64,000 nt of DNA from Pogonophryne albipinna (lineage: Eukaryota > Chordata > Actinopteri > Perciformes > Artedidraconidae): assembly GCA_028583405.1 (NCBI GenBank), contig CM053253.1:8920441-8984440 (forward strand). Reading direction: 5' to 3'. Under the pieces are notes generated by a model, which saw only the letters and a list, made by a program, of their open reading frames with translations, had not been told where the DNA came from and did no database searches. Positions within the stretch are counted from its first letter, which is position 1; each line of letters opens with the position of its first letter. The position numbers and the translations under genes are program-made. Below, in pieces: positions 1 through 10,693 of the stretch.

Positions 1-68
1 CTTCTTCACTGACATGTGAGCACACACAGACACAGTCATCGTTGACATTTTCTTGCCACCTGCCTGTG

Positions 69-69
<1 letters not shown>

Positions 70-139
<70 letters not shown>
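70..139. repeat. (CA)n microsatellite
   Basis: About 35 uninterrupted CA units. Typical vertebrate dinucleotide repeat; no gene context is visible. Confidence 0.97.
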
Positions 140-143
<4 letters not shown>

Positions 144-1522
144 CACGCAGGAGACTCAGTAAAAGGACACTACAGCTGCTGCTGGTGGTGGAATGAGAGG
201 AAGCAACAACCTGGAAGCAGAAATGTACCTCATACAACCTGAAGGATCAGCCTCATTATGTTCAACAGTGTATCAAGATATGTATGCATTATTTATATAG
301 ATGGAGAATATGTTTAATACATCTTAGGGGATGAGATTCTAATGTCGATTGACATATGTGGTAAAATCAGGATAAACACGCCTTTTCAATTAACCCCACA
401 ATACATCAAATCAAAACAATCAACTGAATGTTTAAATGTAAAATATATATATATGGTTGGTCTCTTACTTTGTTTTTGACTGAAATGGTATTGGATGGAT
501 TCCTTTGAAATATTTGTGCAGACTGTCATGTTCCCCGGAGGATACATCCAAATGAACGTGCTGCTCCAAAGAAACAAAATGTTATATATCCAATACTTAG
601 ATATATAACTAAATACCTGAAAACTAATGAAACAGCCTCAAGTGTAATTTGTGTTGACCGCAAATTAGCAAATGTTAGCTTTAACTAAGAACGTAACTAG
701 CTTGATACACCAGCTCTTGTTATAACTAAGAATGAAAATTGAAAGTTTTAATGAGCCTCTGTTGATGAGTGAGACTAACAACACAGAGGGGTTACATAAC
801 TATGATACAAGGACACATAAAGAGCCACAGGTCTGTGTTTATTGATTGCCTATGCAAGTATTGCTTCACTTTAATAGGTAAGGTACAGGTATATAGCACA
901 TTTTTTTCAGAGGCAATTAGAAGTGCTTTACATCATCATTAGCACTCAATAAGAAGACAACAGAAAGGAACACAATTACTAAGATGGAGTCCTAGAGTGA
1001 CAGTGAGAGTTTTTTACATTCAGTTGAATCAGTTTCTAAACTGCGTCATAGTCTGAAGAAATCTGTCGTATCATTTTAAAGCCAACTCTTTAGCGTCAGA
1101 GTGCTTCTCCCAAATGAAGGCAGGAATCCTTCTTGGAATTCTTTCTGACGCCTTCTCCCATCTGCTTTTTTCCATGTTTAATTAACTCAGGACCCAACCT
1201 CCCCCTGTGTGGGACTTCTGGCTCGGAGAGAAGAAACATGCATACCACTTTGAAATGGATGAGTTTTGTGGCTCTGCCGCTGCACTGCTCAATGCTAAAG
1301 GCTGAATTGTTTCCTGCCTCTGTAATAATTCACCAGCCCTCTGCTGCAGCTTTGACAAATTGCTGCATGTTTCCTGGGGTTGCACACAATGAAATATGAT
1401 TGTGCTGTTACACAAGAAGTCTGTTTTTACATTAAGCCAGGTCGGAGATTGTAATTGAGTTTCTGTGAATAGATCGATCCCCACTAAGAATGTGTTGGCA
1501 ATGTGCTGTGAGGCTGTATATT
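140..1522. other. Anonymous non-coding DNA with a LINE/SINE tail relic
   Basis: No gene is recognised. Around 872-990 the sequence, read on the minus strand, resembles the end of fish retroposons (a TGTAAAGC-like stretch followed by a TGCTATATA-like stretch), so it is probably an old tail fragment. The two overlapping frames at 1133-1484 lie on opposite strands, show no domain and are probably chance. Confidence 0.5.
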
Positions 1523-3549
1523 ACATTACATTACATTACATTGCATTTAGCTGACGCTTTTATCCAAAGCGACTTACAATAAGTACAATCGACCAGGAAG
1601 ACACAACCTTGAAGAAAACAGAATCATATACTGTAAGTACATCAGGTTTCATAGAGCCAAACATTTCAAGTGCTACTCAACTGGCTTTAGATAAGCCAGC
1701 TCTTTATTAGTATATAAGTGCTTTGTTAATAGTTCTATTATATTAGGTGTGTAAGCTTTCTGCTGTTCTGATGTCAATGGGGAGCTCATTCCACCATTTT
1801 GGAGCCAGGATAGCAAACCCACGTGTTTTTGCTGAAGGGAACTTGGGTCCCCCTCGTAGCGAGGGTGCAGCGAATCGTTTGGCTGATGCAGAGCGTAGTG
1901 CACGCGCTGGGGTATACAGTTTAACCATGTCCTGGATGTACGAAGGGCCAGATCCATTCGCAGCATGGTACGCAAGTACCATTGTCTTGAAGTGGATTCT
2001 AGCAGTTACCGGAAGCCAGTGAAGGGAGCGGAGGAGTGGAGTGGTGTGGGAACATTTAGGAAGGTTGAAGACCAGACGAGCCGCTGCATTCTGGATGAGC
2101 TGCAGAGGTCGGATGGCACATGCAGGTAGACCAGCCAGGAGGGAGTTGCAGTAGTCTAGGCGTGAGGTGACGAGAGCCTGGACCAGAACCTGCGTGGCTT
2201 TCTGGGTCAGCTGGGGACGTATCTTCCTGATGTTGTAAAGCGTGTATCTGCAGCAACGGGTTGTAGAAGCGATGTTTGCAGTGAAGGACAGGTTGTTATC
2301 TAGGGTCACACCCAGATTCCTTGCAGTCTGAGTCGGGGAAACAACAGAGGTGCCGATGTTGATCGTCAGGTCAAGAGTGGGACAATATTTTCCCGGAAGG
2401 AAAAGCAGTTCAGTCTTGTCAAGGTTGAGCTTGAGGTGATGAGCAGACATCCACTGAGAGATGTCAGCTAGACAAGCAGAGATGCGTGCGACGACCTGGG
2501 TCTCTGAGCGGGGAAAGGACAGAATTAATTGGGTGTCGTCAGCGTAGCAGTGGTATGAAAAACCATGAGGGCTAATGACTGATCCGAGCGAGTTTGTGTA
2601 CAGGGAGAAGAGGAGGGGACCAAGAACAGAGCCCTGAGGGACCCCTGTAGTTAATTAACAAGGGTCGGACTCGGACCCTCTTCAAGTTACCCTGTAGGTA
2701 CGGTCTTTGAGGTATGAGGTGAGGAGGGAATGTGCAGAGCCTGAAACTCCAAGTTCTTGGAGAGTGCGAAGGAGGATCTGATGGTTCACCGTGTCGAATG
2801 CAGCAGACAGGTCCAGCAGGATGATGACAGAGGAGAGGGATGCTGCTTTGGCAGTGTGCAGTTCCTCAGTGACAGCAATGAGAGCAGTTTCTGTGGAGTG
2901 ACCTGCCTTGAAACCAGACTGGTGCGGATCCAGAAGGTTGTTCTGATGGAGATAACAGGAGAGTTGTTTAAAGACAGCGCGTTCAAGTGTTTTAGACAGG
3001 AACGGGAGGAGAGAGACAGGCCTGTAGTTTATAACATCAGACGGGTTGAGAGTGGTTTTTTTTAGGAGAGGGTTTACTCTTGCCTCCTTAAGACTATTTG
3101 GAAAGTGACCAGAAGTTAGAGAAGTGTTGATGAAACGGGTGAGAAACGGTAGAATATCAGGAGCGATAGTCTGAAGGAGGTTTGAAGGGATAGGATCCAG
3201 AGGACAGGTGGTAGGACGGGCAGAGGTAATGAGGGTAAGAACCTCACTCGGAGAGAGAGGGGAAAAGGAGGTCAGTGTGTGGGTGAAAGGAGGGTCTGGT
3301 GACCCAGTGGTGAGTAAAGGTGAGTCAGAAAAAGAAGAGCGAATATCATCAACCTTTTTTTCAAAGTGGTTAACAAAGTCGCTTGACAGAAGTGAGGAGG
3401 GGGGAGGGGCTTTGGGAGGGTCCAAGAGGGTGGTGAAGATGGAAAATAGTTTTTTGGGATTGGAATAGGAAGATTGGATCTTATCTTGAAAGAAAGTGCT
3501 TTTTGCCTGAGAGATCGAAGCAGAGAAAGAGGAGAGGAGAGCCTGATAG
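1523..3549 (-). mobile_element. 5'-truncated L2-type LINE
   Basis: Non-LTR retrotransposon fragment on the minus strand. Its 3' end is a TAATG-type repeat followed inward by the L2/V-SINE tail motif (GCTTTGGATAAAAGCG on the minus strand). The 7-bp sequence GTATATT occurs at 1516-1522 and 3550-3556, which fits a target duplication and fixes both ends. It is closely related to the L2 copy at 38945-46375 but lacks the endonuclease and the 5' half. Confidence 0.92.
1743..3425 (-). pseudogene. L2 LINE reverse transcriptase, broken
   Basis: This encodes the reverse transcriptase of an L2-type LINE. Visible motifs are [47 protein letters not shown] and the catalytic YADD at 2537-2548. Compared with the copy at 44.2-46.2 kb, a Trp codon has become TGA near 2679-2681 and a Gln codon has become TAA about 30 nt further along, just before PQGSVLGP. 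Near 1745 a deletion of roughly 45-50 bp removes the C-terminal RRLKTHLF region and joins the frame to non-coding sequence. The copy cannot make a working enzyme, although long segments remain open, which suggests moderate age. Confidence 0.9.
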
Positions 3550-5037
3550 GTATATTCACAGTCATATGTCTTAAGTAATGACCCTATTGACTGGATATGG
3601 TGGTAATTTGTTAATATGGATTGTCTTGATGTATTCTACTAATATTCTACAGTCAACCCGGTATCACGGCAAGACGTGAACATGTGACGATTTACCATGC
3701 TGGGAGACGTGAAGATGTCACGATTTCGTCCCTTCAAACGTGACAGTTACACGGTATTGTTAATTTGGCCCAACCTGTGGAGATATACCCGGAAATGCCA
3801 AGCAAATGCTACCCCGACGGTCGGTTGTTATTGTCAATATTAATATAATGATGATTTATTTTTAAAAGTCACACTCGATTTCGCCGATTTTCTTGTTGCC
3901 CCAGCTGGTCGACACCTCTTTTAGCAGAAACAAAGGCTACATTAATGTATTAAATCGATGTTAATCCATGTGTGTGGATGTGGAATTAACGGACGTGACG
4001 TTGTGCGATTGCGTTGCCAGTCAACAGCTTCGGTTCATGTTAATTTGCTAACTCTTCAACTAGAACCGTAGTTATATTTAAAAACATTTTAGAAGGCCTC
4101 ACAAAATACTTTAATGTAAACTAACATTTAAATGTGAAGGAATGTGTGTATAACAAAATACATCTGTCATACAAAATACTGGAAACAGACGTAGGCAAGG
4201 TCATCAGCTCGGTGATTCGATGGTTTAGCCGCAATGCACGTTCGGAAATGGTGTTTATGCGATGTGGCTGCATTAAATATTACATATCTGCCGTAGTTCT
4301 CGATTTATAGAGCCCTGATGAGAAGACTTCTAGACAAACAGGAAGAGCTGCCGCCAAAACTGAAAACGTGACGTGGATCATAAATATATCAGCAATTAAA
4401 CAACATCTTACATTTCTTTTCACTCAATACGTCTCCTTGCAGTATCAACGCTAATTGATCCAATTGGTATATAGGCTGTATTTACACCATAACGGTGCAC
4501 AGCTGATATAAAGGGACACCTAGTGGTTAAAGCACGTTATTGAATGTTGTTATTTTATTTATTTTTTTACAAAAATGAAACCATCAATAGCATAAAACAG
4601 AATTAACTGTCATTAGTAAACCACTCAAATAAAAAGATCATAAGTGGTTTTGTTTTACATATATTTTAAGGATAATAATATCAATGTAACACTGTCTATG
4701 ACACTTATAACACTCATTTGAAAAACATTAAAAAAAGATTAATTCACTGCCCTTAATAAAGTATTTAAATATACATTTCAGGTATGCTGTTTTGTTTAGT
4801 AATGGATATTGAATATGGAATAAAGGTTTTGACAAGACCTGGTGTAACAATAATCAAAAAGGACATTAAAAGAGCTCCAGTTGTTAATTATCTGTTTTTG
4901 CAAAAATAAAGTATACAAAGTTGATTCTAGACTCTTTAAACACTGAGGTGATTGTATTCTTGTAATAGTAACAATAACAAGCTCCATTTTCTCCATCTCC
5001 AGTCCGACTCATATTCATTTGCAATGTGTTTGGTTCT

Positions 5038-5077
5038 ATGCAAACGCAGTAATCTCCATTGTGATACAGTTATAAGG
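5038..5077 (+). promoter_or_regulatory. VH-type promoter: octamer-like and TATA-like boxes
   Basis: ATGCAAAC at 5038-5045 differs by one base from the immunoglobulin octamer ATGCAAAT. TATAAGG follows at 5071-5077, about 80 bp before the leader ATG. The order and spacing match a vertebrate VH promoter. Whether it is active is unknown. Confidence 0.55.
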
Positions 5078-5157
5078 CCTTCACATGAGACTGTCAGTGG
5101 AGATTAAAGAGGATCAGGAGCTCACGTCTTCTCAGAGTCATCATCATCATCATCATC

Positions 5158-5382
5158 ATGTTCTCTGTAACTCTGCTGTTGCTGCTGGCAGCTGGAAGTG
5201 AGTCTCTCTCTGCACGAGTCAACACTTATTATACTGCTGTTTAACAGGATAATCTGTCATATAACATTTTTTTTATTTGTACAGGTGTGAAGTGTGAACA
5301 GTTGACACAGCCAGCCTCTGTGACTGTGCAGCCAGGTCAACGTCTGACCATCAGCTGTCAGGTCTCTTATTCTGTTAGTTAA
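5158..5382 (+). pseudogene. Immunoglobulin heavy-chain VH gene, truncated in CDR1
   Basis: Exon 1 (5158-5197) encodes a hydrophobic leader, M-F-S-V-T followed by five Leu, then A-A-G, and ends at a GTGAGT donor. The 87-nt intron ends in ACAG at 5284. Exon 2 starts at 5285 in a matching phase and encodes VKCEQLTQPASVTV, then FR1 up to the first conserved cysteine in LTISCQVSYSV, as in teleost VH segments. The frame stops at TAA 5380-5382. CDR1 to FR3, the second cysteine and the recombination signal are absent. Retroposon-tail sequence follows directly. It cannot encode a V domain. It lies inside the loop of a foldback element, so it is either a captured copy or a relic of an IgH locus. Confidence 0.85.
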
Positions 5383-5513
5383 TAATAATAAAACAATTCA
5401 ATAATCTGTATGATTATTATTACTTTTTTTTGGTTTGTTTTGTTACTTCCCATTGTAAAGCGTCCTTGGGTTTCGTGAAAGGCGCTATAGAAATTGAAAT
5501 TATTATTATTATT
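5383..5513 (+). repeat. LINE/SINE 3' tail fragment
   Basis: The stretch at about 5454-5513 has the common fish retroposon tail pattern: CATTGTAAAGCG, then GGCGCTATAGAAATTG and an ATT repeat. It abuts the broken VH exon and may be the insertion that ended it. Its 5' limit is uncertain. Confidence 0.5.
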
Positions 5514-6526
5514 AATAACGTGCTTTAACCACTAGGTGTCCCTTTATATCAGCTGTGCACCGTTATGGTGTAAATACAGCCTATCTACCAATTGGATCAA
5601 ATATAAAAGTCAGCCGAATTAGTGTTGATACTGCAAGGAGACGTATTGTGTGAAAATAAATGTAAGATGTTGTTTAATTGCTGATATATTTATGATCCAC
5701 GTCACTTTTTCAGTTTTGGCAGCAGCTCTTCCTGTTTGTCTAGAAGTCTTCTAATCAGGACTCTATAAATAGAGAACTACGGCAGATATTTAATATTTAA
5801 TGCAGCCGAACCATGTATTACAATGCCGTTATGTGATGACTTTCAAAGAGAAAAGCAAGCACATTCGGAATAAAGTATTACTTTATTTTAAAAAAATGTT
5901 TTCGGATTTCACATCGCATAAACACCATTTCCCAACGTGCATTGCGGCTAAACCATCGAATCACCGAGCTGAGGACCTTGCCTACGTCTGTTTCCGCAAT
6001 TTTTTATGACGGATGTATTTTCTTATACACACATTCCTTCACATTTAAATTTAAATTTACATTCAAGTATTTCATGAGGCCTTCTAAAATGTTTTTAAAT
6101 ATAAATACAGTTCTAGTTGAAGAGTTTGTAAATTAACATGAACCGAAGCTGTTGCCTGGCAACGCAATCGCACAACGTCACGTCCGTTAATTCCACATCC
6201 ACACACATGGATTAACATCGATTTAATACATTAATGTAGCCTTTGTTTCTGCTAAAAGAGATGTCGACCAGCTGGGGCAACAAGAAAATTGGCGAAATCG
6301 AGTGTGACTATTAAAAAATAAATCATTATTATTATATTGATATTGACAATAACAACCGACCGTCGGGGTAGCATTTGCTTGGCATTTCTGTGTATTTCTC
6401 CACTGGTTAACATGGGTTAACAATACCGTGTAACTGTCACGTTTGAAGGGACGAAATAGTGACATCTTCACGTCTCCCAGCATGGTAAATCGTCACATGT
6501 TCACGTCTTGCCGTGATACCGGGTTG

Positions 6527-6712
6527 GTTATCCTGAGAGATATATATTATTCACTGCTCTGCTTTCTGCACGGACCACTCGCGATGAAAGCAGTTAATAA
6601 AATAATATCCAGGGGATGCATGCAGAGCTGTCATTGGCTGAGATAAGTCCGGCCGTGCGTCACAACTCTTTTAAACATCACTGTTGCCGGAAATACATCC
6701 GCGGAGGATCCA
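6527..6712. other. Anonymous spacer
   Basis: Short sequence between two elements; nothing recognised. Confidence 0.4.
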
Positions 6713-7480
6713 TCAATTCAATTCAATTCAAAACCTTTATTTATCCAGGTAAAATCCCATTGAGATCAATGATCTCTTTTTCAAGGGAGACCTGCAGCAG
6801 TAGGTTCCACAAGAAGACATAAAAACATAAACAACAGAACAACAAAAGGACATCATACAGCAAAATGTACAGGGATTACAATTTACATATTTAACCACAT
6901 GTACAGGTACCAACAGCATCTGATTTTGTAGCATCCAACCGAGCTTTAAAAACATGTAGTGGTACTAGCTTGGTAATTTTCCATTCTTTTTGCAGACTGT
7001 TCCATGTTAGTGGAGCTGCACATCTAAAAGCTTTCTTCCCTAAGACAGTCCTAGCACTTGGCACATTTAATAAAACCACAGCATGCGATCTCAGGCAATA
7101 AGTACTTTCAATTCGCAGAGAGATCAGGGAGCAGATATAAGATGGTAGTTTATCCAACATGGCTTTGTAAATGAAAAAGTACCAGTGACTGAGCCTCCGT
7201 ACAGTAAGTGATGGCATAACCGCCTTGGTATACAGGGTACAGTGATGCGTAAGTGCTTTACAATTTGTCAAAAATCTCAGTGCACTGTGATACGCAGCAT
7301 CTAACTTGCTCAGGTAATTGGCAGGTGCATTCATATATAACAAATCACCATAGTCCAGCAAAGGTAAAAAGGTCACAGTGACTAGCCTTTTCCTGGCCTC
7401 AAGCGAGAAACAGGACTTATTTCTGTAAAAGAAACCTAGCCTAACCCTCAGCTTTTTAAGCAGGTTAATCATCAGTGTAT
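6713..7480 (-). mobile_element. 3' fragment of a LINE (same family as 48963-58680)
   Basis: On the minus strand the tail reads AATAAAGG, then an AATTG repeat (6713-6732 on the plus strand), preceded by the characteristic AGAGATCATTGATCTCAATGGGA stretch. The body encodes the C-terminal part of a LINE ORF2. The 5' end is truncated at about 7480. The tail and protein match the LINE ending at 58680, so both belong to one family. Confidence 0.8.
6891..7472 (-). pseudogene. LINE ORF2 C-terminal domain, partial
   Basis: About 190 residues from the end of a LINE polyprotein, downstream of the reverse transcriptase core. Motifs shared with the copy at 57.6-58.4 kb are LGFFYRNKSCFS, RKRLVTVTFLPLLDYGD, ALRFLTNCKALTHHCTLY and AAPLTWNSLQ. 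No stop codon interrupts this part, but endonuclease and reverse transcriptase are missing. It is therefore a dead 5'-truncated copy. Confidence 0.8.
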
Positions 7481-7670
7481 CCTCGGTTATAGCTCCTCCA
7501 GAGAGCCTCCTCGATGCTCGATCTTCGGTCCTCGAAGTGCATTTAGAGAAATGAGATGTCCATCAACATGGCGCGCTGAAACATGGCACGCTGAAATCCA
7601 AATTACCGGAGGACCGAGGATTCGAGGAGTCGAGGAGGGGAAATTAGAGAAATGAGAAACCTTCATGGAC
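7476..7670. repeat. Short inverted repeat, CTCGAGG-rich
   Basis: A CCTCCTCGATGCTCGATCTTCGG stretch near 7497 is answered in inverted form by CCGAGGATTCGAGGAGTCGAGGAGG near 7611. The phrase TTAGAGAAATGAGA occurs twice, near 7540 and 7646. It looks like a small palindromic repeat or MITE-like element next to the truncated LINE. Family unknown. Confidence 0.45.
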
Positions 7671-8722
7671 TGTGAAAATGCAGCACAATGTCATGCTGAT
7701 TACAGCCAGCCCCTGCTGTGTGTCATTGTGTAATCTCCTTCATTCCTCTTCCAGGCGGAGGTGGATCCCAGGTGTCTTGAACATTACCTAATGTTCTTTC
7801 AGTAACATCAAAGTGGGCCTGTGTGTGTGCTGGATACAAACTAATATGTATAGGCAACATATACCAGGATTACATCAATCAATTTATGTGGGAGGTATAT
7901 TGCTCATTGCATCCAATACATGTATTAGGAGAACATCACCAGACTTTTACATTTGTCATAGCATAGGAAGGTTCAATTGTCACAAACTTCGGTTGAAATC
8001 AAGTACAAAGTCTTAAGCTGCACCGTAGACAATGTGTGTTCGTATTTTAATATATGTATATATATATAAACAGAATTTGAGGTTGTGTTGGAAACTGAGA
8101 GCCTGAAGACCTGATACTGAGAGGAGAGCTGGTTCACAGTCTGTAGGGAGCTATGGAGCATGAATCACCCCTGAATCTTAAACAAGGAGCATTGAATGAA
8201 TCTGTCCCAGGAGTCTAGAGGTCCGAGGAGGTCAGAAAGATGTTGCAGATCCACATAATGCTGTTTTTTTTTTAAAAATGGCCCACTTTATATAATATCA
8301 GCTTTTCTTTAATTTATGGCACTGTAATGGTGCTGCAGGTGGTTATTGTCAGGATTATTGTGCTGACCAAATATTGCTATGATACACAGAAAACATGATG
8401 ACTCAACATGTTGAACAATAATAAGCTTCACTGAGATTAACTCTCAAAGAACACAGAGACCAGTGTTAAAAGGTGATGTGTGTGTTCGGCTTCAATTCAA
8501 ACAGCCTCCTAAACCTAAACCAAATAGTTGCTCTTATAAAGATACATTCTTTTTAAGAGTAAAGCCCTTTTTCAAATATTTTATCATGCAATGTTTAATA
8601 GGTTTTTAATAACGACAGAATTGTTGGATCAGAGGGCACAGCCACATTTTAGAATATTGACAGTTTGGTAAGAACAACATGGTTTTTCATGAACATACAG
8701 TATTTGCAACATTTATAACTGT
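7671..8722. other. Anonymous non-coding DNA
   Basis: No gene, RNA or recognised element. There are short AT-rich runs (for example around 8049-8070) and scattered chance frames without domains. Confidence 0.4.
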
Positions 8723-9050
8723 TTAAAGGTCCCATGTCATGCTTTTCCGGTTAGTACCAGTTGGGGGGGGAGGGGTGCGGGTGCTAGTGGAGCCTCGCAG
8801 ATGGGGGTGCTGCAGACCCCTCAGCACCCTCCCCCCCGACTTCCCGCGTCCATTTGCGATGTCTCGCTGCCTCGCAGATCAGTAGCGTTGCGAAGAAATT
8901 AGGGGAAGCCAATAATACGTATTACACACATTTGTATCATACAGATGCAGGACTTACACACGCCTGTTATCTAACCGACAGGTCCGCACGCACTCGCTAG
9001 CCGAAACTCTAATAAGCATTCATTCACAAACAAAATCAGGAGACCTTTAA
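8723..9050. mobile_element. Possible TTAA-flanked MITE
   Basis: TTAA at 8723-8726 and 9047-9050 enclose sequence whose ends are weakly inverted (AGGTCCCATG versus AGGTCTCCTG, 8 of 10). The first end resembles the fish repeat that begins TTAAAGGTCCCAT. TTAA targets are used by piggyBac- and Kolobok-type elements. The right boundary is uncertain. Confidence 0.3.
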
Positions 9051-10379
9051 CGTTTTACGTCCGATTCGCTCCTTTTTTCCTCGCTGTACACAGCTCCAGT
9101 TTGGGCATTGGCCTGTCATCAGATTTTATTTGTTGTTGCTGCTGTAGCGGAAGTTTAGTACAATTATTTTTGATTAAATACTCCAAATCTCCACCCTCCA
9201 TAATTGCACTTGCTTCAGTTGCTTGCTACTTTCTAACGGCGGTGAGAGTGGTGCAGTGACGCTATCTATTGATTAGATTTATGATTAGAACATTATAAAA
9301 GTAGGGTAGACATGTGGATATTATCCGACTGAACAAAACGTGCATTTATCTAACAGGTTCGTTTTCCACTGACCTTATTTCGAGCTATTTTCCAAAATCC
9401 TATGGAGAAATCCCATTGCTTTTTTGTCGAGGGAAACCGAGCGCAGCTTACTTCTGGGTTTTAGGACGCGTCACTGCAACACTAAGTTGATGCGATTTGA
9501 TTGGATTGTGAGGCAAGGGAAGCCAGCCGCCTCTGGCTTCCCTTGGCATGGCCCTGACTAATCACAGGTTGGCAGGGACATCATGTGAGCCTCATCTGAT
9601 TGGTCAATCCCTCCATTTTTTTTCACCAAGGGAAGCCAATTTCGACTGGCCTCCTCTCGCAACAGAGAGTGCAATCTACTGTTTCACCATAACATCTAGA
9701 GGGGCGCTGTTTCACTCTTTGTAAAATACTCAATGAGAATGGGGGAGAGATCGGCCGGCAGCAACACACAACAAAGAATTTCTGAAACTAAACTAAGTGT
9801 TTTTATTTATTTATTAAAATGATAACTACAATCCGAAAAAACAGGGGAAGGCTGGCTTCCCTTGGCCTCCAGGAGAAAATGCCACTGACGCAGACCCCAC
9901 GCCGCAAGCAGGAAATGAACCCAGCTCACACTGTCCGCTCCTCACAGCAGCGAGCCGCGCAAGGTCCAACCAACACGACACCCAGCCCCCACACAGCATT
10001 CTCATCTGTTTGTCATTACTGGTCTCATTTTCTGGTTGTTAACGCCATTTGTAACACATAATCACCGATGTTCCGCTTTAACGGTGGTGGATTCATCAGA
10101 ACAGTGTGGGCGAGCTGACCAATCAGAACACAGTGGGCTCATAGGGCCGCAAGAAGTAAGCACAAGTTTTGAGAGTTTTTATTTTTGAGATATATTTGAT
10201 ATTATTCATCTTCTGAGCAAAAGTAAAACAGGTGGCTTTAAAAAGGAGGCTTTTTTCTCAATGTCTAATTTCATCCTTTACACTTTTTTCTTGCAAAAGG
10301 GTCATTAAGAGGAGGAAGAAGAATTAAGGGAAGGAGACAACATTACACGTGTTAATGCACACAAACTACTAAAATATAG
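9051..10379. other. Anonymous repeat-like DNA
   Basis: No gene. Several GGGAAGCCA or CTTCCCTTGG phrases near 9517-9630 and 9847-9870, and a GACCAATCAGAACACAGTGGGCTC stretch near 10119, recall decayed fish DNA-transposon sequence. I cannot set boundaries. Confidence 0.35.
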
Positions 10380-10693
10380 AATTGGGAGGGATGAAACCCT
10401 CTTTAATGGTCACACATGCAGAGCACACAGCACACACAGTGAAATGTGTTCTCTGCATTTAACCCATCCTAATACCAGGAGTCTAGTAGGAGCAGTGGGC
10501 AGCTATTGTACAGTGCCCGGGGAGCAATGGGAGTGAGGGGGATGTCCGGTGCCTTGCTCAAGGGCACCACGGCAGGGCAGGAGGTGAACTGGGACCTCTA
10601 GCAGTCCACAGTCCATATTTAGGTCTGGTCGGGGACTTGAACCGGCGACCCTACAGCTCACAGTCCAAGCCCCTACTGACTGAGCCACAGCAC
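10380..10693 (-). mobile_element. tRNA-derived SINE
   Basis: Read on the minus strand, the element opens with a tRNA-like head. The A box is TGGCTCAGTCAG (10676-10687) and the B box is GGTTCAAGTCC (10633-10643), one base from the GGTTCGAGTCC form. A body common in fish genomes follows (CTTGAGCAAGGCACC, ACTGCTCCTACTAG, GGGTTAAATGCAGAGAACACATTTCACTGTG). The head would act as an internal RNA polymerase III promoter. The exact 3' end is uncertain. Confidence 0.7.

Larger units (their letters stand above)
3654..6526. mobile_element. Foldback element with a VH gene fragment in its loop
   Basis: The left arm 3654-4541 is repeated in inverted orientation at 5514-6526. The arms look roughly 90 percent alike by eye, and the right arm carries extra insertions (one of about 110 bp near 5820-5930). 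The termini read CAACCCGGTATCACGG and are followed by short palindrome-like GACGTGAA/TTCACGTC motifs. The ends resemble those of the element at 62267-63812. I could not find a convincing target duplication here. There is no transposase, so it is non-autonomous. The loop (4542-5513) holds a truncated immunoglobulin VH gene and a short retroposon tail. Confidence 0.85.

Noticed and set aside
10633..10687. Possible tRNA gene
   Set aside because: Only A- and B-box parts of a tRNA are present, without a full cloverleaf, and they head a SINE body.
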